A stretch of DNA of 38,216 nucleotides from the NCBI GenBank assembly GCA_021782055.1, contig JAJXVP010000008.1, positions 1 to 38,216 on the forward strand, read 5' to 3'. Each line of letters opens with the position of its first letter. Within the stretch, counting starts at the first letter, position 1. Below the pieces are notes generated by a model. The model was not told where the DNA came from. It worked only from the letters and a program-made list of their open reading frames with translations, and did no database searches. Source of the stretch: a bacterium. GTDB lineage: Bacteria > Spirochaetota > Spirochaetia > JABEVK01. A program made the translations under genes and the position numbers. Positions 9,917 to 16,541 of the stretch are shown one piece after another.

Positions 9917-11179
9917 TTACCGATAGCACTGTTCGACCACTTCAGCTATCCGTTGCAGCCCCTTAGTGAGCTCTGTAGCAGGTCGGGCATAATTCAGCCG
10001 TACACATTCTTGACGGTGCTTCCAACTCTCATCCTCTTCTGGCATGCCAAAAAAGAAGTATTCTCCAGGCACGATAATCACGCCGCGAGCTTTGAGCAGC
10101 TCATAGAGTTCGCGGGTCGACAGGGGAAGCTCCGGAAACCAAAGCCATAGAAATAAGGCACCCTGAGGTTGATGAATATGATAGGGAAAACGCTCGGCAA
10201 AGATCCCAGCGATACTATTGAGAGCAAAATCTCTCAGATTTTGATAAAAGGGTCGGATCAGAGTTTGACTGATCTGGTATAAAGCCCCCTGTTTCAATAG
10301 GGGTAAGAGCAAAGTTTGCCCCATTCCCGAGTTAGCAAGGTTCAAGATAGCGTTTGCCGAGGTCACTGCCTCAACAATTTCAGGGCGTGCAACCACAATT
10401 CCTGTACGAGTAGCGGGTAAACCCAATTTACTGAGGCTTAAGACCAAAACGGTTGTTTCATTCCAAAAGGGTTCAATATCATCAAACATGATGCCAGGGA
10501 ATGGTGTTCCATACGCATTATCCAGCAACAGAGGAATGCCTGCTTGTTGACAGAAATCCGAAAGTCGATCGACTTCCTCTTTTGTTAAAACGTTCCCCGT
10601 CGGATTCGTGGGACGACTAACACAAATAGCCCCAGTTTGCTCGCCTAAAGACAAATGTTCAAAATCAACAAAGTATTTAAAATAAGGTTTGGAAAGAATT
10701 TCGATCTTAGGTCGGCACGATCGAAAACTGCCATGTCCCAGGGACTGATCGGCATAGCCAATATATTCAGGCGCCAAAGGAAACAGAATGGACTTTTTTT
10801 GTCCCGAAGCGAACTCACCGGCAAACAGGTTAAAAAGCAAAAAAAAGGCATTTTGACTACCGTTGGTCACGGCTATATTCTCTGGCCCAACGTTCCAACC
10901 AAACCGTGTTTTAAAAAATTCTGCTAGGGCTTGCAGAAAAGTGAGTTTGCCTTGAGGAGTATCATATTGGGTAAGAAAAACCTCGAGCTCATCATCATGC
11001 CTCAGGATCTCTTCTAGGCGATCTTTCCAAATTTGATTAACAGCGGGTATGGATGCGGGGTTGCCACCGCCTAACATGGCAAGATCACGGGGCGCATCGA
11101 GTGCTGTTCCCAAATCTTCCATTAACTCGAGAATACCTGATTTTTGCGTAAAACGCTGGCCAAATAATGAGAGTTCCAT
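9917..11179 (-). CDS. avtA: Valine--pyruvate aminotransferase (AvtA-like, class I PLP enzyme)
   Basis: This is a 420-residue fold-type I aminotransferase. The N-terminus, SLFGQRFTQKSGI followed by LMEDLG and MLGGGNPA, is the distinctive start of AvtA, which makes valine and alanine interconvertible with their keto acids. Visible PLP-site elements are Asn192 in RPTNPTGN, Asp220 before NAYGTPFP, and the Schiff-base Lys251 in SLSKLGLPATRTG. I chose ATG 11179, which starts exactly at the family N-terminus; the longer frame begins with a TTG that adds 12 unconserved residues. It is divergent from the cyclase gene and lies upstream of the binding-protein gene at 9103-9873, possibly as one transcript. 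Substrate specificity is inferred from the N-terminus and could be broader. Confidence 0.9.
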   Translation of the reverse strand: MELSLFGQRFTQKSGILELMEDLGTALDAPRDLAMLGGGNPASIPAVNQIWKDRLEEILRHDDELEVFLTQYDTPQGKLTFLQALAEFFKTRFGWNVGPENIAVTNGSQNAFFLLFNLFAGEFASGQKKSILFPLAPEYIGYADQSLGHGSFRSCRPKIEILSKPYFKYFVDFEHLSLGEQTGAICVSRPTNPTGNVLTKEEVDRLSDFCQQAGIPLLLDNAYGTPFPGIMFDDIEPFWNETTVLVLSLSKLGLPATRTGIVVARPEIVEAVTSANAILNLANSGMGQTLLLPLLKQGALYQISQTLIRPFYQNLRDFALNSIAGIFAERFPYHIHQPQGALFLWLWFPELPLSTRELYELLKARGVIIVPGEYFFFGMPEEDESWKHRQECVRLNYARPATELTKGLQRIAEVVEQCYR

Positions 11180-11223
11180 ACAAAAAAGCCTAGCACTTCT
11201 TTGTATTCCCACCAACCCCCACG

Positions 11224-11252
11224 TGGAAATCTGACTAAAGTAATGCTATATT
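11224..11252 (+). promoter_or_regulatory. Candidate sigma-70 promoter of the cyclase gene
   Basis: TGGAAA (11224-11229) and TATATT (11247-11252) are separated by exactly 17 bases. They lie 18 bases upstream of the start codon of the cyclase gene, which has a strong ribosome site AGGGGG at 11260-11265. Four of six bases match at -35 and five of six at -10. Confidence 0.45.
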
Positions 11253-11270
11253 CCTTGGTAGGGGGAATGA

Positions 11271-12335
11271 ATGGCAAATCTCAATTGGACAAAACTTACC
11301 CAGGGGCTCAATGCCCCCCCTGCTTTAGTCGACTGGCTCAATAAGGCACGTGACGAGCAATTGTTCCGCATGAATTTGAAGGAGTTGTCAAGAGAAGTGA
11401 AGCTTGACGTGGCGACGTTGACCGATTACTTTCTGCGCGCCGTCCTGGCAGGCCATTTCACTCTCAACTGGGCCTATTACTGCCGTGTTTGTGGAGGAAT
11501 GCCCGGTTTCAAGCATAACTTTAAAGAATTGAAATCGAGCGAACAATGTCCGTTGTGCAGTGCGGTCTTTCGCAATTCCCTCGACACCAACGTTGCTGTG
11601 ACGTTTACCGTTCACCCAGGGCTCTTACCCTTGCCCGAAACGCTATCACAACAAGCCTTCGATGCGATGGTACAAAATTTCAAGGAGCAAAAGAGCTCCT
11701 TACCTCAAGAATTCTTGTCTGGCCTCGAAATGATCAACAACCCATTGTACCATGAATTATTTGGTGACGATGTACTCTCAACTGAAGAAAGTTTGGAAAT
11801 CAGTCGCATCACGTTGCTGTTTACCGACATTAAAGGCTCAACGCAAATGTATTCACAATATGGTGATGCAACATCGTACAGAATCGTGCGCGACCACTTT
11901 AAGATTTTGTTTTCAGCCATTGAGCAACAACGTGGCGTTGTGATCAAAACTATTGGCGATGCCGTCATGGCCAGCTTTCTTAAGCCCGTCGATGCCATCA
12001 ATGCCGCCTTAGGTGCTTTTCAAGCCTTTCAACAAGAAAAATGGGAGGTACTTGGTGGTGGACTAGAAATTAAAATGGGGGTGCATGTGGGGCCCGCCAT
12101 TGTCGTCAACCTGAATGATCGTGTCGACTACTTCGGCAATACTGTGAACTTAGCCGCACGTATTCAAGGGGTCGCTGAGAACCACATGATCTGTTTCAGT
12201 CGTGACATTCTCAACGATACACCGGTAAAAGCTAGTCTTAAAGCCTGGACAGAAGCTAACTCATCGAAGATTTATCGTCGTACAGCTAGCTTAAAAGGCA
12301 TAGACGGTCCTGTAGAACTCTACAGCGTAGTCTAG
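11271..12335 (+). CDS. Class III adenylate/guanylate cyclase with N-terminal zinc-ribbon domain
   Basis: The C-terminal part (about 178-354) is a class III nucleotidyl cyclase domain with all catalytic positions: metal-binding Asp186 (LFTDIKGST) and Asp230 (IKTIGDAV), base-recognising Lys226 and Asp286 (VDYFGN), and transition-state Asn293 and Arg297 (NLAARI). The Lys/Asp pair favours ATP and cAMP over GTP. The N-terminal 170 residues contain CRVC at 71-74 and CPLC at 93-96, a likely zinc ribbon in a winged-helix-like context, resembling the DUF5939 region seen before some bacterial cyclases. No transmembrane segment is present, so the enzyme is cytoplasmic. ATG 11271 has AGGGGG five bases upstream. 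A degenerate cNMP-fold protein is encoded at 13668-14252, but its phosphate-binding cassette looks unfit for cAMP. Confidence 0.9.
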   Translation: MANLNWTKLTQGLNAPPALVDWLNKARDEQLFRMNLKELSREVKLDVATLTDYFLRAVLAGHFTLNWAYYCRVCGGMPGFKHNFKELKSSEQCPLCSAVFRNSLDTNVAVTFTVHPGLLPLPETLSQQAFDAMVQNFKEQKSSLPQEFLSGLEMINNPLYHELFGDDVLSTEESLEISRITLLFTDIKGSTQMYSQYGDATSYRIVRDHFKILFSAIEQQRGVVIKTIGDAVMASFLKPVDAINAALGAFQAFQQEKWEVLGGGLEIKMGVHVGPAIVVNLNDRVDYFGNTVNLAARIQGVAENHMICFSRDILNDTPVKASLKAWTEANSSKIYRRTASLKGIDGPVELYSVV

Positions 12336-12342
12336 GACGCGT

Positions 12343-12678
12343 CTACAAACAAAATTTCTCATAAGTAGCGGGATTAAATCCCGCTACTGCACGGTTTCCT
12401 TCGCGCAAAAGTGGCGTTTTTAACAGTTGCGGGAACTCTACGAGTTCTGACTGCGGCTCAAAAACTCTCCACGCCATACCTTCTTTTTTCCAAGCGGAAC
12501 AGTCCTTGTCGACAAGGTTATCCCAACCTTGAACGCCACGAGCTAAACTTTCTAGTTCTGCGGGAGAAGGGAATTTCACGTCGACGTCACAGCGAGAAAA
12601 CGGTATTCCGCGCTCTTTCAACCACCGCTCAGCCTTTTGACTTTCACGACACGCTTTTCTAACAAATAACTGTTTCAT
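12343..12678 (-). CDS. ArsC/Spx-family thioredoxin-fold protein
   Basis: This 111-residue protein has the full-length arsenate-reductase/Spx architecture. A thiol Cys10 sits in VRKACRESQKAERWL, the segment GIPFSRCDVD follows, and the family C-terminal block LLKTPLL then GFNPATYEKF is present. There is a single Cys at the active site, with no CxxC, as in ArsC or YffB-type reductases. Arsenate reduction is possible, but no ars genes are nearby and many such proteins have unknown substrates. Its ATG overlaps the TGA of the preceding PH-domain frame (12675-12677), so it is translationally coupled, with GAGGAAAA as ribosome site. Its 3' end carries a perfect 25-base palindrome. Confidence 0.85.
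   Translation of the reverse strand: MKQLFVRKACRESQKAERWLKERGIPFSRCDVDVKFPSPAELESLARGVQGWDNLVDKDCSAWKKEGMAWRVFEPQSELVEFPQLLKTPLLREGNRAVAGFNPATYEKFCL
12364..12388. repeat. Perfect 25-base palindrome at the end of the ArsC-like gene
   Basis: AGTAGCGGGATT and its exact reverse complement AATCCCGCTACT are separated by one base. It lies 29 bases after the stop of the convergent cyclase gene and inside the last codons of the ArsC-like gene, where it encodes the conserved Gly-Phe-Asn-Pro-Ala-Thr-Tyr region. There is no T tract on the plus-strand side and only a mixed T-rich stretch on the minus side. It may still act as a bidirectional stop or mRNA 3'-end stabiliser between two convergent genes. 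Confidence 0.6.
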
Positions 12679-13601
12679 TTTTCCTCCTCATTTTTTTCAT
12701 CAAGAGAACCTTTGGAGAACTGCTTCCATACTTTCAAAATTCGCGCCATATCTTGAAAGTGTTGCTTTTGGTCGGCACGCCGAATTTGGCGCCCTAATTC
12801 GTCTTTGAGGCGAAACAAGTCGGCTTGTATGCGTCCTGGGTGCGAAAACCCTTGGGCAAGTACCGGTTCTTCGGCACCAAAATACAAGCTAACCGTACCG
12901 ATATCCATAAGCATTTCCCACCAAGTAGCTTGCAAGACCCGAACTTCTTGAAGTTGACTTAAGGGCGCTTCTTGGGTGGTTTCATGCCAGCGCCAGGGGG
13001 TCTGCTGACGAAAAATCACTCTTGAACCGGAAAATTTTAAAAATGAACCTTTCCACGACCAAAGCCGGCCGAGCATTTGCGCCAGAGGAAGAAAAGCAAC
13101 GAGGGTTAGAAACAAGACAAGTACCCCCAAACCTCTGGGCCATAAAAGACCCCCTAAAAACCCTAGACCAGTAATCAGCAACAACCAGAATACCCCTGAA
13201 GCTAAGCGCGCAACCAGATACGCCGGATGACGCCTGTAGGTCCGCTCCGGCTGTTGATCCGCCGCCCAAAAGAGGCGCTGGGGAACCGCTAACCCACCGA
13301 CAGATTCCTCGAGAATTTCTCGCAAATCTTGATCGTCAAATTCTGAAGTAGCCGTCGGCTGACAGTACGCAACGAACTCTTCAAGGTCTTGGGTAGCGGG
13401 AACCAGGGGAAAACGCTCAACAGACCCTTCAGTCGCTAACTCGATCGTTACGACAGAAAATAGCCGCGAAGCCCATCCTGAACGCAAAACCTTCAGGGAT
13501 CTCAGTTCCTCTCTCAAGATCCGTGTATGACGAATTCTCAGCGGTGAAAAGCTAAAGGTTCTCAGAATTACAGCCCGGTTAGTTACCAAAAGAAGGTTCA
13601 A
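12675..13601 (-). CDS. Membrane protein with two bacterial PH-like domains (downstream part of a TGA-split frame)
   Basis: From the first available start, a TTG at 13601, this frame encodes 308 residues. It has a first bPH2-type domain (LLLVTNRAVILRTF onward), two transmembrane helices (about 135-180), and a second PH-like domain (FSGSRVIFRQ to LKDELGRQ). It ends in a charged tail. The two-PH-domain arrangement around a membrane hairpin recalls YdbS/DUF304-type proteins, whose function is poorly known. The TTG lies after most of an upstream transmembrane helix that is encoded in the same frame between the TGA at 13668 and this start. The gene therefore very probably continues the 13668-14252 frame rather than starting here. 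It overlaps the ArsC-like gene by ATGA. Confidence 0.7.
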   Translation of the reverse strand: MNLLLVTNRAVILRTFSFSPLRIRHTRILREELRSLKVLRSGWASRLFSVVTIELATEGSVERFPLVPATQDLEEFVAYCQPTATSEFDDQDLREILEESVGGLAVPQRLFWAADQQPERTYRRHPAYLVARLASGVFWLLLITGLGFLGGLLWPRGLGVLVLFLTLVAFLPLAQMLGRLWSWKGSFLKFSGSRVIFRQQTPWRWHETTQEAPLSQLQEVRVLQATWWEMLMDIGTVSLYFGAEEPVLAQGFSHPGRIQADLFRLKDELGRQIRRADQKQHFQDMARILKVWKQFSKGSLDEKNEEEK

Positions 13602-13670
13602 CTGCCCTCCAACGAGGATGACCGCTCCCCAGAGAAAGACCAGAACTGCCGCCGCTAGGATTCCTTCTCA
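13602..13670 (-). other. In-frame TGA and orphan transmembrane helix joining two frames
   Basis: The TGA at 13668-13670 ends the cNMP-fold frame just after its first transmembrane helix (ending FFLGGRMA). The next 22 codons, in the same frame, encode Glu-Gly-Ile followed by a hydrophobic helix (LAAAVLVFLWGAVILVGG) and run without interruption into the PH domain. None of these codons is ATG, GTG or TTG. The simplest reading is one 525-codon gene (12675-14252) broken by a single stop, by mutation, sequencing error or recoding. Confidence 0.75.
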
Positions 13671-14252
13671 GGCCATTCTCCCCCCTAAAAAAAAACTCCA
13701 AAGGCCTGCTCCTAAACAGGCTAAGAGCCCCCCAAGAGGCCCTAAAAGGCGAACAAAGATCACCCACTCCGAAGTTCCAAACTCAAACAAGGGGTGTTCA
13801 TCGTCCGTCAGTAGCGCGGTTTTGGACGAAAGCTGTTGTGTCAAATGGCCGAGCATGGCAGAAGTTAAACCGGGAATTTGTTTCAGAAACGATGAAGAAA
13901 CAGGATGCGACCGTAACCATGAAAAAAAATTTTCCTGAGGAAGCCTTACGACCAAAGTTGGGACTTCGGCCCTTACTGTTTGTTCCCAAGGTGCGGATTG
14001 TAAAGATCCTAACAGACTGCCGCGGGGATACCTCCTTACCTCCTGAGCGATGCCGGCTGTAAGTTGCCCCGAAACAACTAAGATGAGCTCTGCTTGAGGC
14101 TCCCCTTCCCAAACGACACCATCCCCCGGTCGACACTGATCGGCATGGCATAAACTAGCCAGCTTGAGACGCTGTTCAACCGTTAAGAGAGAAAAAGGAG
14201 GTAAAGTTAAGGCCTCAACCCGGGGGTCTTCCGTGGTGGACATGTACCCCAT
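13668..14252 (-). CDS. Cyclic-nucleotide-binding-fold protein with one C-terminal TM helix (upstream part of a TGA-split frame)
   Basis: These 194 residues start with a cNMP-binding-like beta-roll: PGDGVVWEGEPQAELILVVSG is broken here into PGDGVVWEGE and ELILVVSGQL, then YPRGSLLGSLQ. They end with a transmembrane helix (LLGPLGGLLACLGAGLWSFF). The phosphate-binding cassette lacks the usual Gly-Glu and Arg-Ala/Thr residues, so cAMP binding is doubtful. The frame stops at TGA 13668-13670, exactly between the two helices of what looks like a membrane hairpin. ATG 14252 is used; ATG 14243 is an alternative. The gene follows amtB after 51 bases. As it stands the product would be a membrane-tethered cNMP fold, but I think it is the first third of one larger protein. 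Confidence 0.7.
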   Translation of the reverse strand: MGYMSTTEDPRVEALTLPPFSLLTVEQRLKLASLCHADQCRPGDGVVWEGEPQAELILVVSGQLTAGIAQEVRRYPRGSLLGSLQSAPWEQTVRAEVPTLVVRLPQENFFSWLRSHPVSSSFLKQIPGLTSAMLGHLTQQLSSKTALLTDDEHPLFEFGTSEWVIFVRLLGPLGGLLACLGAGLWSFFLGGRMA

Positions 14253-14303
14253 TGTGCAAAGGATCTGCCACGGGTCAAGGCCTATTGAAAAATCAGAGAA
14301 ACC

Positions 14304-15575
14304 TTACTCGATTACCGTGTAGGCTCGTTCATTATGCTGAGTAATATCCAGGCCGATGGCTTCCTCTTTGGGAGTCACTCTCAGGCCCATAGTTTTTTTC
14401 AATATCAAAAAAATCACAAAGGTACCAGCAAACGCCCAAAGCATCGCTGTGAAGGTTGCCAACACTTGGACGCCTAGAGCAGAAGGTTTTCCAAAAAAAA
14501 GTCCTGCGAATCCGTTGCCATTGTTCATGCCAAAGGGCTTGGTAATAAAGGGAGCCGCAAACAATCCTGTACCGACGGTGCCCAGCACTCCGGCGATACC
14601 ATGGACACCAAAGGCATCTAACGAATCATCGTAACCAAGCTTATTCTTAATCACGACAACAAAGACATAACACACGGCGCCAGCAGCAAAGCCTAAAAGC
14701 AATGCGCCAGGAAGAGAAACAAAGCCAGCCGCTGGTGTGATTACCACTAGCCCTGCAACAGCACCCGAAGCCGCACCGAGAATCGTCGGTTTCTTCTGCA
14801 AAATCCAATCCAAGCCAGCCCATACTAACGCTGCCGCCGCTGCTGCCGTATTGGTCATTAAAAATGCACTTGAAGCTAGTCCGTCAGCGGCTAGGCCGCT
14901 TCCCGCATTAAATCCAAACCAACCGAACCAGAGCATGGCTGCTCCAGTCAACGTAAAGGTGAGGTTATGGGGAGGAACAGGTTTTAAGTTGGTACGCCTT
15001 CCCAAAAGCAGAGCAGCTGCCAAAGCACTAAAGCCTGAGTTGATTTCGACCACCGTTCCCCCCGCGTAATCCATTAATCCCATCTTGGCAAAAAGGCCGT
15101 TTTGCGACCAAGCCATGTGGGCCAGAGGAATATAGACAACGAAGAGCCAAATGACCGAGAACGCTAAAAAGGACGAAAATTTCATCCTTTCGGCCAAAGC
15201 CCCCGAGACTACCGCAGGCGTGATGACGGCAAACATACATTGAAACAAAACAAACGAAAGGTGGGCTACCGGGGCGTGCGGAGCCGAAACGGTATAGGGG
15301 CTAGGGTCATTGGGGCCGATGCCGTTTAGAAAAAACCAACGAAAGTCCCCCAGCACACCGGGAATCAGTTCTGTGGGGCTAAAGGCCAAACTGTATCCGA
15401 CAATGACCCATAGTAAGCTTACCACAATCAAACTAGCAAAGCTTTGCATCAAAACAGACAAGACGTTTTTGCGTTTGACCAAGCCCCCATAAAACAAGCC
15501 CAAGGCGGGAACCGTCATAAAAAGAATTAGGGCTGCGCTTAAGAGCACCCAGGCGTTATTGGCATTATTAATCAT
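14304..15575 (-). CDS. amtB: Ammonium transporter, Amt family, with Glu at the first twin-His position
   Basis: This 423-residue inner-membrane protein with about eleven helices matches AmtB throughout: PALGLFYGGLVKRKNVLS, DYAGGTVV, WFGFNAGSG, DAFGVHGIAG, and the PII-binding tail GLRV and GLDITQHNERAY. It carries ammonium into the cell and is normally blocked by GlnK. Of the pore twin-histidine pair, the second is kept (His325 in GVHG), but the first, in GGTVVHIN of E. coli, is Glu177 here (codon 15045-15047). ATG 15575 with GAGGA six bases upstream is preferred to TTG 15581. It follows glnK after 52 bases, and both are probably driven by the sigma-54 promoter at 15998-16013. Confidence 0.96.
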   Translation of the reverse strand: MINNANNAWVLLSAALILFMTVPALGLFYGGLVKRKNVLSVLMQSFASLIVVSLLWVIVGYSLAFSPTELIPGVLGDFRWFFLNGIGPNDPSPYTVSAPHAPVAHLSFVLFQCMFAVITPAVVSGALAERMKFSSFLAFSVIWLFVVYIPLAHMAWSQNGLFAKMGLMDYAGGTVVEINSGFSALAAALLLGRRTNLKPVPPHNLTFTLTGAAMLWFGWFGFNAGSGLAADGLASSAFLMTNTAAAAAALVWAGLDWILQKKPTILGAASGAVAGLVVITPAAGFVSLPGALLLGFAAGAVCYVFVVVIKNKLGYDDSLDAFGVHGIAGVLGTVGTGLFAAPFITKPFGMNNGNGFAGLFFGKPSALGVQVLATFTAMLWAFAGTFVIFLILKKTMGLRVTPKEEAIGLDITQHNERAYTVIE

Positions 15576-15627
15576 AATCAATCCTCAGAAATGACAAATA
15601 TGTATGAAGTAGTTACCAAATTGTAAC

Positions 15628-15969
15628 TTAACCAATGGCGGCAGGGCCGCGCTCTTCCGTTCGAATACGGATGCAGTCTTCCAGGTGGTAGACAAAGATT
15701 TTCCCGTCACCCAGTTCTCCGGTTTTTGCCCCGTCGATAATGGCTCGGATCGTCTTGTCGACATATTCTTCGTTAACCGCAATTTCTAAGCGGATTTTTC
15801 TGAGGAGATTTCCTGTTTCTTTATTGCCCCGGTAGACCTCGGTTACGCCCCCTTGGCGTCCGTGACCGAGAACTTCCGAAACGGTAATAAGCTGAACATC
15901 AGCGGCGTAGAGTGCCTCTTTCACCTCTTCTAAGCGAAAAGGTTGGATGATGGCTACGATTAATTTCAT
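15628..15969 (-). CDS. glnK: PII nitrogen-signalling protein (GlnK/GlnB) lacking Tyr51
   Basis: This 113-residue cytoplasmic trimer-forming PII protein starts [20 protein letters not shown]. It has the T-loop region ([12 protein letters not shown]), the B-loop [11 protein letters not shown] and the C-loop RIRTEERG for ATP/ADP and 2-oxoglutarate binding. Gln39 and Tyr46 are conserved, but position 51, the tyrosine uridylylated by GlnD in enterobacteria, is Glu (codon 15817-15819). The start at 15969 is set by the family N-terminus. The GGAGG at 15982-15986 is 12 bases away, with a three-codon mini-frame ATG-CTC-TGA between. It lies directly upstream of amtB, whose product it is expected to gate. 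Confidence 0.96.
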   Translation of the reverse strand: MKLIVAIIQPFRLEEVKEALYAADVQLITVSEVLGHGRQGGVTEVYRGNKETGNLLRKIRLEIAVNEEYVDKTIRAIIDGAKTGELGDGKIFVYHLEDCIRIRTEERGPAAIG

Positions 15970-15975
15970 GTCAGA

Positions 15976-16000
15976 GCATGACCTCCATAAAAAGTCATGC
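15976..16000. repeat. Inverted repeat at the glnK transcription start
   Basis: GCATGAC (15976-15982) and GTCATGC (15994-16000) are exact inverted copies separated by 11 bases. The outer arm overlaps the GC of the sigma-54 -12 element and the inner arm reaches past the ribosome site, so the dyad spans the predicted transcription start. It could be a protein site, or chance. Confidence 0.45.
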
Positions 16001-16013
16001 AATAACTATGCCA
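15998..16013 (-). promoter_or_regulatory. Sigma-54 (RpoN) promoter of glnK-amtB
   Basis: Read on the minus strand, TGGCATAGTTATTGCA matches the sigma-54 consensus TGGCAyrN4TTGCw at every defined position. The invariant GG and GC are separated by exactly 10 bases. Transcription would start near 15988, giving glnK a leader of about 19 bases that begins at its GGAGG ribosome site. Sigma-54 control of glnK-amtB under nitrogen limitation is well known in other bacteria. Confidence 0.85.
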
Positions 16014-16031
16014 AAAACGTTTTTTAATTTT

Positions 16032-16538
16032 TTAGTCCAAACCCTGCTCGTGACGACTGACATCCAAGGCATCCCAAGGGTACTTTACCCAAATATCTTC
16101 GAGAACTTCTGCTTGGTAGACCTTCACATGCGGGGGAAAGTCTGCCAGCTTTTCTTTACGCTTTTGATGAAGGACGGCTACACGAATCTCGGTAGGCGCA
16201 TACCGAAAAAGTTCGCTCAAGCAATACGATAGGGTTACCCTGGTGTCGTCCACTTCGTCGACTAGAAGGATACGTCTGCCGGAAAGCTTCTTTTCCACCT
16301 CATCGATCCATTGAATTTTTACCGGAACCGGATGAACGGCCGCATCATCATCGTAGCGTTTGAGACCGACCACATAGATATCCTTCTTAAGGTAAGTCTT
16401 CAAAATCCTGGCAGGAATAAACCCGCCAGAAGCAATCGCTACAATGATATCAGGCTCCCAGCCATCCTCTTGGATCTTGGTCGCGATGAGCTGACAGCCT
16501 TGATGCACCTCGCTGTACGTGACGAAGCGTTTTTCCAT
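16032..16538 (-). CDS. Purine phosphoribosyltransferase-like protein
   Basis: This 168-residue type I phosphoribosyltransferase carries the PRPP loop RRILLVDEVDDTRVTL (about 88-103, acidic pair followed by Asp-Asp-Thr) and an N-terminal PPi loop (AIASGGFIPAR, about 35-45). It resembles xanthine/guanine or hypoxanthine phosphoribosyltransferases of the short Gpt/archaeal type, which salvage purine bases in the cytoplasm. The exact base cannot be told from sequence. Its ATG at 16538 lies three bases after the stop of the upstream beta-barrel gene, and that stop region serves as its leader, so the two are co-transcribed. Downstream, glnK has its own promoter. Confidence 0.82.
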   Translation of the reverse strand: MEKRFVTYSEVHQGCQLIATKIQEDGWEPDIIVAIASGGFIPARILKTYLKKDIYVVGLKRYDDDAAVHPVPVKIQWIDEVEKKLSGRRILLVDEVDDTRVTLSYCLSELFRYAPTEIRVAVLHQKRKEKLADFPPHVKVYQAEVLEDIWVKYPWDALDVSRHEQGLD

Positions 16539-16541
16539 TTT

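Noticed and set aside
12364..12388. Palindrome as a classical intrinsic terminator
   Set aside because: No T tract follows on either strand within the normal distance; kept only as a symmetric repeat of unknown role.
13668..13670. TGA as a selenocysteine codon
   Set aside because: It lies in a short loop between two membrane helices, no redox motif surrounds it, and I could not find a convincing bacterial SECIS-like hairpin directly downstream.
13618..13938. Plus-strand open frame of 106 codons
   Set aside because: It is basic and low in complexity, lies antisense to the cNMP-fold gene, and shows no family features.
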